This document shows positions 25,148 to 31,550 of a DNA stretch of 31,550 bases, in pieces. The notes beneath the pieces are model-generated. The model did not search any database and was not told the DNA's origin. It worked only from the letters and a program-made list of their open reading frames with translations. Numbering within the stretch: the first letter of the stretch is position 1; every line of letters begins with the position of its first letter. Made by a program: the position numbers and the translations under genes. Source of the stretch: Bacillota bacterium (GTDB taxonomy: Bacteria; Bacillota; Clostridia; Saccharofermentanales; DTU023). The stretch is from contig JAEWER010000017.1 of assembly GCA_023389255.1 (NCBI GenBank), forward strand, positions 1 through 31,550, read 5' to 3'.

Positions 25148-27085
25148 ATGAAAAAATTAAAAATGGTATTGGCGTTGCTGACTGCGAGCTTGCTCGTAGT
25201 CAGTAGCGGTTGTACGCCATCTTCTAAAACCGCAAATACTGAAGCAAGACAAGTAGCCGTCGGTGCTAAAGCTATAGCCGATAAAATTGCTGGTGCGCAA
25301 CTGGATGTCACTTTTCCTGTAGATGATGAAAATCTAGATGATTCGCTAGCGATGAATAATCTAGTGACTTTGTTTTCCTATAAAGGACAAGGAAAATTAG
25401 AGGTAATACCCAAAGATACTGAAAGCTTCAATCTCTTTATCAATGGCAAAAAATTTACAACAGAAAATCAAGCGTTTACAGTAGATTTTGCTGAAGTTGC
25501 AGTTAACGGGCAAAACACGGTACAAGTTACCGACATTAAGCCAGCTAAGGCCAGCGTACAAGTTAAGGCTGATTATCCAGTGATAGTTTCTGGCACACCT
25601 GAAAGTGTGGGTATAAATGCAGATAAACTAAACTTGCTCGATCAATTGTTGACCAAAGAAGTGGAATACGGTTTTCCCGGGGGCACTCTGGTGGTAGTTA
25701 AAGATGGCGTAATGATTAAAAATACAGCTTACGGCTATGTCAACAACTATACTCAAGATGGTCAATTAATGGAAAACCGCCAAGCCAGTGATGTTCACAC
25801 GCTCTACGATCTTGCCTCAAACACCAAAATGTATGCAACGAACTTTGCTTTGCAAAAGCTAGTGAGCGAGGGGAAGATTGCAATTACGGATAAAGTGAGC
25901 AAATTTTTCCCCGACTTCAAAGATCAACCAGAAGATAAGATCAAAGGCAAAGATCAGATGACGCTACAAAATATTTTGGAGCACCAAGCCGGTTTCCCTG
26001 CCGACCCACAGTATCCGAACGAAAATTATGATAAAGATGACGGCATTACCAATGGTAAAAATGATCTGTACGCCGTAACCAAAGCAGATACGAAGCAGAT
26101 GATTTTCCAAACACCGTTGCAATATACACCAGGTACTGACACTGTCTACTCAGATGTGGACTATATGTTGTTAGGCTTAGTGGTAGAGCAAGTTACAGGC
26201 AAGCCCCTCGATGAGTATGTGGAAAAAGAAATCTATAAGCCATTAGGCTTGCAGCACATTGTTTTTAATCCGCTCAAAAAAGGCTTTACAGCAGAACAAT
26301 GTGCAGCCACCGAGCTCAATGGCAACTCCCGTGATGGCGTGGTTTCTTTCAAAGTTAATCGTAAAAATACCATTCAAGGCGAAGTGCACGATGAAAAAGC
26401 ATTCTACTCCATGGAAGGAGTTTCAGGACACGCAGGTCTGTTTGCGAATGGTGAAGAGCTGGCAGTGCTTACCCAAGTAATGTTAAATGGTGGGGGTTAT
26501 GGTGCGCAAAAGCTTTTCAGCAAGGATGTGTGCGATCAATTCACCAAGCCTAAATTTACCAAGTCTACTTACGGGTTAGGATGGCGACGCATGGCAGATC
26601 ATGGTTATCCGTGGTATTTCGGCGTGCAAGCTAGCCCCAGCACATTTGGTCATACCGGTTGGACTGGTACTATGACGCTAGCAGATGCCGAGAACAATTT
26701 GAGCATCATTTGGCTTTCCCACAAAATCAACAGTCCTGTGGTAGATCCGAAAAAAGATCCGAATTATTTCTTTGGTAATCACTTCTTAGGTGGTACGGTG
26801 GGAGCAATTCCAACGTTAGTGTACGAAACGCTTAACAGCGAGACGACAGACTTTTATAATCCGTTGCTTACACAAATGTTGCGAGACAAAGTGCGTTTAA
26901 TGGAAACTAAGCCCGAATACCAAAATCGTGGCGACGAAGAATCTTTCTATGCGCTCTTTGATGCCATAATTGAACGTGTAACAGAGTCTAAGGATAAGGA
27001 ATTAAAAACCACGCTGGAGCAACTCTTAGAAAAAGTACCAAACAAGCAAAAACAGCAAGAATTTGCGGAGAAATTAAAAAAGTAG
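25148..27085 (+). CDS. Secreted lipoprotein serine hydrolase, AmiE-like (beta-lactamase fold)
   Basis: 645 residues. A lipoprotein signal ends at VSSGC (Cys22). Residues ~40-150 form a beta-rich N-terminal region. The serine hydrolase domain follows, with catalytic SNTK (Ser224, Lys227), YSD (Tyr334) and HTG (His502-Gly504). GEVHDEKAFYSMEGVSGHAGLF matches the group that includes Bacillus subtilis AmiE (YbbE), an N-acetylmuramyl-L-alanine amidase found in the same kind of operon. A helical, charged C-terminal extension of about 70 residues follows. The inferred role is to free MurNAc sugars from peptide outside the cell before import by MurP. A D-Ala peptidase or esterase activity is the alternative. 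It lies between murP and murQ with short gaps. Confidence 0.8.
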   Translation: MKKLKMVLALLTASLLVVSSGCTPSSKTANTEARQVAVGAKAIADKIAGAQLDVTFPVDDENLDDSLAMNNLVTLFSYKGQGKLEVIPKDTESFNLFINGKKFTTENQAFTVDFAEVAVNGQNTVQVTDIKPAKASVQVKADYPVIVSGTPESVGINADKLNLLDQLLTKEVEYGFPGGTLVVVKDGVMIKNTAYGYVNNYTQDGQLMENRQASDVHTLYDLASNTKMYATNFALQKLVSEGKIAITDKVSKFFPDFKDQPEDKIKGKDQMTLQNILEHQAGFPADPQYPNENYDKDDGITNGKNDLYAVTKADTKQMIFQTPLQYTPGTDTVYSDVDYMLLGLVVEQVTGKPLDEYVEKEIYKPLGLQHIVFNPLKKGFTAEQCAATELNGNSRDGVVSFKVNRKNTIQGEVHDEKAFYSMEGVSGHAGLFANGEELAVLTQVMLNGGGYGAQKLFSKDVCDQFTKPKFTKSTYGLGWRRMADHGYPWYFGVQASPSTFGHTGWTGTMTLADAENNLSIIWLSHKINSPVVDPKKDPNYFFGNHFLGGTVGAIPTLVYETLNSETTDFYNPLLTQMLRDKVRLMETKPEYQNRGDEESFYALFDAIIERVTESKDKELKTTLEQLLEKVPNKQKQQEFAEKLKK

Positions 27086-27110
27086 CGGAAGAAGTTACTA
27101 CCGAAAAATT

Positions 27111-28025
27111 ATGTCAACTGAAAAGAAAATTCATTTATCACAATTAGCGACGGAGCAGGAGAATCCTGCTTCGTCGGAATTGAGTTCGTTACCACTGTCT
27201 GAAGCGTTGCAACTTATGCATCGTGAAGATATGCGAGCAGTAGCGTGTGTCGAAAGTCAATTACCAATAATTGAAAGAATTATTGAACATACGAGCAAAG
27301 CATTACAACAAGGTGGACGTATTATCTATGTGGGTGCTGGAACTAGTGGCAGACTTGGTGTATTAGACGCAGTAGAGTGTCCACCCACTTTTAGTATTGA
27401 ATATGACCGAGTAATAGGGCTAATAGCAGGTGGAGAAAAAGCCTTTGTTAAAGCAGTAGAGGGTGCAGAAGATTCAGTTGAGGCAGCTCAGCAAGATTTA
27501 ATTGCCTTGGAGCTGACAGCCTGTGACGTAGTGATAGGTATAGCTGCAAGTGGACGTACCCCCTATGTTATCGGTGCTCTAAAATATGCTAAACAGGTAG
27601 GATGTCAGATTTGTAGTATTGTTTGTACCTTGAACAGTCCAATTAAAGAGATTTGTCCTCTTACAGTAGAACTTTTACCTGGAGCAGAAGTGTTGACTGG
27701 TTCGACCAGACTTAAAGCTGGTACAGTTACCAAACTAGTACTTAACATGATCAGCACTCTGAGTATGGTGAAAATTGGCAAAGTCTACAAAAATTACATG
27801 GTAGACGTTAAAATCAGCAATCAGAAACTATATGCGCGCGCACTTAACATCATCCAGCGAGTTACTGGTTGTAGCGAAAAAGTGGCAGAGGAAAAGCTAA
27901 AAGAAGCGAACAAGAGTGTAAAACTTGCTATTGCAATGATTCTAACCCATACCGATGCCAAGCAGGCAAAGGATTTACTGCAACGAGCTGAAGGCAAAAT
28001 CGAAAAAATCAAGGAATTATGTTAG
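27111..28025 (+). CDS. murQ: N-acetylmuramic acid 6-phosphate etherase MurQ
   Basis: 304 residues, the usual length. The cytoplasmic enzyme cleaves the lactyl ether of MurNAc-6-phosphate to give GlcNAc-6-phosphate and D-lactate. The SIS-domain signature IIYVGAGTSGRLGVLDAVEC with PPTF is at residues ~63-86 and includes the catalytic Glu region. GIAASGRTPYVIGAL and TGSTRLKAGTVTKLVLNMIS are equally diagnostic. A short C-terminal UBA-like helical bundle ends the protein. The ribosome site is weak. Its last seven bases overlap the start of mupG. Confidence 0.94.
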   Translation: MSTEKKIHLSQLATEQENPASSELSSLPLSEALQLMHREDMRAVACVESQLPIIERIIEHTSKALQQGGRIIYVGAGTSGRLGVLDAVECPPTFSIEYDRVIGLIAGGEKAFVKAVEGAEDSVEAAQQDLIALELTACDVVIGIAASGRTPYVIGALKYAKQVGCQICSIVCTLNSPIKEICPLTVELLPGAEVLTGSTRLKAGTVTKLVLNMISTLSMVKIGKVYKNYMVDVKISNQKLYARALNIIQRVTGCSEKVAEEKLKEANKSVKLAIAMILTHTDAKQAKDLLQRAEGKIEKIKELC

Positions 28026-29020
28026 GAATTTCTGTTTATTTACAAGATTTTGATGCTGATTATGTACGGAGTGCGAGCGCCTATGTTGATTATGTGTTCA
28101 CCTCTTTACACATCATGGAGGAAGAGTTTGACAAGCCCAAATTTCTTGAGTTACTAGCACTTTGCCGAGAGATAGAACTGAAAGTTATTTGTGATATCTC
28201 GCCTAATACTTTTGCTAAATTGGGCTTAAGGGCAGATCAATTATTGGAGTTAAAGGCGCTCGGTATTGAAACAGTTCGCCTAGATTTTGGGTTTGAGGAC
28301 CAAGCCTATATTGAACACTTAAAGCAATATTTTGAAGTTGTATTTAATGCTTCTGTCATTGATCCATACACCCCACTTTTGAGTAATAAAGTTAGTCATA
28401 ATTTTTATCCTTTACTTGGAAGTGGCCTCAGCCGTAAAGACTTTTTAGAAAAAAATAGGTTATTTAAGGAGAAAGAACTTAAGATACAGGCTTTTATTGC
28501 TGGTGATGAATTGAAACGCTTTCCACTTTATGCCGGCTTGGTAACGCTGGAAGACCATCGCTGTGAAAATGCGTATGTGGCTGGATTAGAGATGTTTAGA
28601 GAATATGCAGTTGATGATGTTTTGGTGGGCGATTCAAAGATATCTCTACGCTATCTATCCTATCTAGCTAGGTATCTAAGAGATGGCATTATCACCATTG
28701 AGTGTTGGTTACGACCCGAATTAGCTCATTTATACAATCAAATTTTACAGTTGCGCAGAGATAATGGAAGAGATTTTTGGCGCATTGAAAGTGAGCGTAA
28801 ATCAGTCGAGATAAGCCACAATGGTCGGAGACCCCGTGGTGCTATCTTACAATTCAACCGTTTGGCTAAGCGTTATAGTGGAGAGCTTTATTTAGCCCGA
28901 CGAGATCTTGCCTACGATACAGCCACTAATCAGATTGGATTTGTAAGTCCAGAACTAGTAGAAGTGGTAGATTTGCTAAGTGGTGGCGATCAGATTTGTT
29001 TGCTTCCGATTGAGTTATAG
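28019..29020 (+). CDS. mupG: 6-phospho-N-acetylmuramidase, MupG family (DUF871)
   Basis: 333 residues. The N-terminal TIM-barrel region opens with LGISVYLQDFDADYV and includes VICDISPNTFAKLGL and GIETVRLDFGF, all characteristic of the DUF871/MupG family. The C-terminal ~110 residues form the smaller beta domain (RRPRGAILQFNRLAKRYSGE). Staphylococcal MupG cleaves MurNAc-6-phosphate-GlcNAc inside the cell after PTS import. The seven-base overlap with murQ shows the two steps are coupled. AAGGA lies a few bases before the ATG. It is the last gene of the cluster, with a hairpin 17 bases after its stop. Confidence 0.9.
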   Translation: MLGISVYLQDFDADYVRSASAYVDYVFTSLHIMEEEFDKPKFLELLALCREIELKVICDISPNTFAKLGLRADQLLELKALGIETVRLDFGFEDQAYIEHLKQYFEVVFNASVIDPYTPLLSNKVSHNFYPLLGSGLSRKDFLEKNRLFKEKELKIQAFIAGDELKRFPLYAGLVTLEDHRCENAYVAGLEMFREYAVDDVLVGDSKISLRYLSYLARYLRDGIITIECWLRPELAHLYNQILQLRRDNGRDFWRIESERKSVEISHNGRRPRGAILQFNRLAKRYSGELYLARRDLAYDTATNQIGFVSPELVEVVDLLSGGDQICLLPIEL

Positions 29021-29446
29021 TAGAGCAAAAAATAGTAGATAACGTGAGTTCGGCGTTATCTCTTTTCAAATTCTATATTTATCTACTAAATGAAGTCTTC
29101 TAAGAGAGGGGACAATTTTTTGCAAGTGATGAGAATAATCACGTGTTTCATTAGACTAACTGCAGTTGCACACTTCCTGAAATATGACTTTTTTATTTTG
29201 TTACGCAGTTCAACAAATCGTATATATAGCCACAAACAATACACAAACCCGCACTTGTCCCTGTTATTAAATTCACAGTTCACAAAAAAACAAAAAAAAA
29301 AAAACAGTCACTTAACTTAAGCCTATCAACAAGATGAAGTTTCAAAGATAAGATATGGAAGATGCTTAAGAACTGGTAATCACATATTTTAGCTTAAGCA
29401 GATCTTGTAGATATTAAAGAAATATAAAAAGGAGAGAGTAGCCCTT
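29021..29446. other. Intergenic stretch before the second surface protein gene
   Basis: This stretch holds the mupG hairpin (29037-29066), an A-rich tract (about 29284-29304, A runs broken by single C), and three CTTAAG motifs near 29316, 29365 and 29393. Two of these form the seven-base inverted pair GCTTAAG (29364-29370) / CTTAAGC (29393-29399). Short frames of 60-76 codons here look like chance. The promoter of the downstream gene presumably lies here, but I see no clear one. Confidence 0.5.
29037..29066 (+). terminator. Probable terminator of the MurNAc cluster
   Basis: An eight-base stem (AGATAACG / CGTTATCT) with a 9-base loop, followed by CTTTT. It begins 17 bases past the mupG stop. 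The stem is AT-rich and the T-tract short, so it may be a weak terminator. Confidence 0.6.
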
Positions 29447-31550
29447 ATGCTTACGAGTAAACATGTGGACTCAGAATCACTGGACCAAAGTGGTACCCCT
29501 GTTCGTCGCCAACATAAAACTTGGCGTGCATGGCTTGCTTTAGTTTTAAGTGGTTTGACTGTTTTAAGTTTACTACTACCTTTAGGCAATCGTCTGGTAG
29601 CAGTAAACGCAGAAGAGCAACCCTACACTAATAGTGCACCACAGCTAAAAAGAAGTGATTTTGAAAATCAGTTTTTAGGTCACTATGACGGTAGCGTCTT
29701 TGGCAGATATGAGACTAAATCATATCTTATGGCTGAAGATGAAATGATTCGTCACGTATTTGTTGAACAGCTGACCGATGAAGACAGCGATTATAAACAA
29801 ACTTGGCGCATTACCTATAATGACAAGAATTTCTGGATGGATGAGACACGCACTCCCTATAACGGAAGTGATTACAACTCTGGTGGCTTCAAAGCTAATC
29901 CTTACATTGGTCTTGTTATGTCTGATGACCTTGAGCTTGATGGAGACGTAACCATTCAAGTACATGGTAGAAAAGTTGACTCAAATGAGCCTGATGGAAC
30001 TACCTCTACCTATGTAGGTCCACTAGAAACAAAATATAGTCAGCAGTACTGGACTGACCCTGTATACCCAAATGGTGGTAACGTAGGTCGTCTACAAGGT
30101 GCCATCCGTATGGACCGTGAGCGTAATCTCACCTTGGGTACCGACAATATTGAAGACCTTAAGTTTGTTCTTAGCGATGACCGTGATAACAACGCCTTTT
30201 TCCGTTTTGGATATATAGAGAAAGATCGTGGAGTTCGTGGCACTGGTGCTTCACATACATTGATGAATGATGCCGGTCTTATCTTTTCAACCTATATCTA
30301 TACCGGTAAAGAATATAGATACAAGGGTACATGGGTCACCATGGAGTTTACTACCAAGCGTGATCCAGGCCGTTTCTATGAGGGCGATCATGCAACCTAT
30401 GTAGCAGGTTTCTACAACTCCTACGACTGGAACGGCAAAGACGTTCGCGTTTACATGAGACAGTACCTGCACTCTGATCAGAAAGACGTCGACTCCGATG
30501 GCGATGGTTTAGTTGATCGCTTGGAGTACTTCTTAAAGTCAAATCCTCATAACCCTGACACCGATGGTGATGGCAAAAAAGACGGTGATGTTGACAAGAA
30601 TGGCACTGGAGATGTTAAGAAATGGGATAAACCCTTGCTCAGCCTGCACAATGGCATGTACAAAGTGACGGGTACTGACCCTACCGTAGCACCTCCTACA
30701 CTTCCTGATCGTAAATTCTTTGGTATTCCTGGTGAGATTATCGAAGGTACAGCTACACCGAACAGTGTTATTGCGATTTATCCTTATGCTAATGGGGAAC
30801 GTTCCGCAGAGGCTCTTGGTGAAGCTATCGCTGATAAAGACGGACACTACAAGATTGTTATTGGTAAAGTCTTCAAGCGTCGTGCTGACGAAGGTCTTCA
30901 AGGCTATAACAAGTACAACAACACTATTGTGCTTGAGGGTGACAATGATGAACCAATCGATGGTAATTTCGTACCTAAGATGAAAGATCGTAAACCTGTC
31001 ATTCCTGACGGTAGTGAACTTGAACTTACTTCATGGTCAGACGGTTTTGACGGGCGTCCTTTGTTCTCACACCCTGAGCTTGCTAAAGAGCGCGGTAAAC
31101 TGGTTGAAAAAGAAGATCCCTTCAAGGACTTTGAATTAACTCCTAAAGTTGAAGTTGATGACAAAACAAGTCTTACACCCGATGAAAAAGAAGAGGTTAA
31201 GAATAGAATCATCAACGATCCTAACCTTAAAGATGTAATCAAGGGCGACGATGAAACCACTCGTGGCAACAATGTCATTGTAAATGACGATGGTTCAGTG
31301 GAAATCACACTCAAAGACGATACTCCTAGAACAATTCCTAGCGAAAAAGTTGTTGTTGAGCGTGTCGTGCCCCACGGCAAACTAACCTTAGAGCCAGCAA
31401 CACCAGCGGCAGGAGAGCCGACCAAACCTGCAGAGGGAACGAACATTAACATTGGCGGTAAGGTTACAAACAAAACCGAAAATGGCGATCCCTTAAAGAA
31501 CAGAGAATTGACCATCGTTGTACAAACAGGAGATGGAGAAGAAATCACCA
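29447..31550 (+). CDS. Large secreted surface protein with calcium-binding repeats, 5' part (truncated by window end)
   Basis: The frame is open from ATG 29447 to the last base (701 codons plus one base), so the gene continues beyond the window. AAGGAGAG lies about 11 bases upstream. The signal peptide is long: about 27 charged residues, a hydrophobic core (WLALVLSGLTVLSLLLPL) and a likely cleavage after VNA (residue 55). Residues ~70-340 form a globular region with no family I recognise. At ~347-385 there are two DxDxDG loops (DSDGDGLVD and DTDGDGKKD), as in thrombospondin type-3 or EF-hand-like Ca2+ repeats. An Ig-like stretch follows (GEIIEGTATPNSVIAIYPYA), then an acidic, Lys/Asp/Glu-rich part. 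The final region (KVTNKTENGDPLKNRELTI) looks like the start of another repeat domain. An adhesin or matrix role is inferred. Confidence 0.85.
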   Translation, partial: MLTSKHVDSESLDQSGTPVRRQHKTWRAWLALVLSGLTVLSLLLPLGNRLVAVNAEEQPYTNSAPQLKRSDFENQFLGHYDGSVFGRYETKSYLMAEDEMIRHVFVEQLTDEDSDYKQTWRITYNDKNFWMDETRTPYNGSDYNSGGFKANPYIGLVMSDDLELDGDVTIQVHGRKVDSNEPDGTTSTYVGPLETKYSQQYWTDPVYPNGGNVGRLQGAIRMDRERNLTLGTDNIEDLKFVLSDDRDNNAFFRFGYIEKDRGVRGTGASHTLMNDAGLIFSTYIYTGKEYRYKGTWVTMEFTTKRDPGRFYEGDHATYVAGFYNSYDWNGKDVRVYMRQYLHSDQKDVDSDGDGLVDRLEYFLKSNPHNPDTDGDGKKDGDVDKNGTGDVKKWDKPLLSLHNGMYKVTGTDPTVAPPTLPDRKFFGIPGEIIEGTATPNSVIAIYPYANGERSAEALGEAIADKDGHYKIVIGKVFKRRADEGLQGYNKYNNTIVLEGDNDEPIDGNFVPKMKDRKPVIPDGSELELTSWSDGFDGRPLFSHPELAKERGKLVEKEDPFKDFELTPKVEVDDKTSLTPDEKEEVKNRIINDPNLKDVIKGDDETTRGNNVIVNDDGSVEITLKDDTPRTIPSEKVVVERVVPHGKLTLEPATPAAGEPTKPAEGTNINIGGKVTNKTENGDPLKNRELTIVVQTGDGEEIT

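Noticed and set aside
29284..29304. A-rich tract as a functional curved or phase-variable element
   Set aside because: The tract is more than 140 bases from the next start codon and outside any coding region; nothing ties it to function.
29090..29320. 76-codon plus-strand frame after the MurNAc cluster
   Set aside because: It has no ribosome site, ends in the A-rich tract and has no family features.
30904..31548. 214-codon minus-strand frame at the right edge
   Set aside because: It lies opposite the clear signal-peptide-bearing surface gene and has a low-complexity Ser/Leu/Val composition.

Overview
The window looks like a chromosomal segment of a low-GC Gram-positive bacterium (Bacillota). 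The grounds are a C-terminal cell-wall sorting signal, a FemX/MurM-type cross-bridge enzyme, CDP-ribitol genes of the teichoic-acid type, lipoproteins with clean lipoboxes, strong AGGAGG-like ribosome binding sites and a MEP-pathway kinase. I cannot name the species. A host-associated fermentative lineage is a reasonable guess: adhesin-like proteins lie at both edges and a cell-wall sugar scavenging operon lies inside. No rRNA, tRNA, CRISPR array or insertion sequence was seen.

Layout. (1) 1-3341: 3' part of a large wall-anchored protein with InlB-type repeats, five ~123-residue repeats, a Thr-rich stalk and an LARTG sorting motif. (2) 3461-8770: ion-transport operon with a CtpE-like P-type ATPase followed by trkA and trkH, which overlap by 4 bases. 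(3) 8784-12366, minus strand: ispE, a YitT-family membrane protein, and mnmA, with mnmA-yitT as one unit. (4) 12526-17028: tarI, a damaged tarJ, two tandem LicD-family genes and an orphan cytosine-5 DNA methyltransferase, all closely spaced. (5) 17065-19526, minus strand: a Gfo/Idh/MocA oxidoreductase and a PepV-like dipeptidase, each with its own terminator. (6) 19616-22343: a nitroreductase, a lipoprotein of unknown function and a FemX-type aminoacyltransferase, followed by a probable ATPase gene remnant. (7) 22644-29020: a MurNAc recycling cluster murR-murP-amiE-like-murQ-mupG. (8) 29447-31550: 5' part of a second large secreted protein with calcium-binding type-3 repeats.

How the genes fit together. 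The MurNAc cluster forms a coherent route. A secreted AmiE-like amidase strips peptide from muropeptides. MurP imports and phosphorylates the sugar, MupG splits phosphorylated disaccharide, MurQ removes lactate, and MurR regulates. A cre-like box sits inside the proposed murP promoter. The tarI-tarJ-licD-licD cluster would make CDP-ribitol beside two LicD-fold transferases. This is the same enzyme set as animal ISPD with fukutin/FKRP, so the LicD proteins are candidate ribitol-phosphate transferases.

The tarJ gene carries an in-frame amber codon and a frameshift at an A6 tract in its first 60 codons. It is either freshly broken or a sequencing artefact. That and the LicD context are the two points I would check first.
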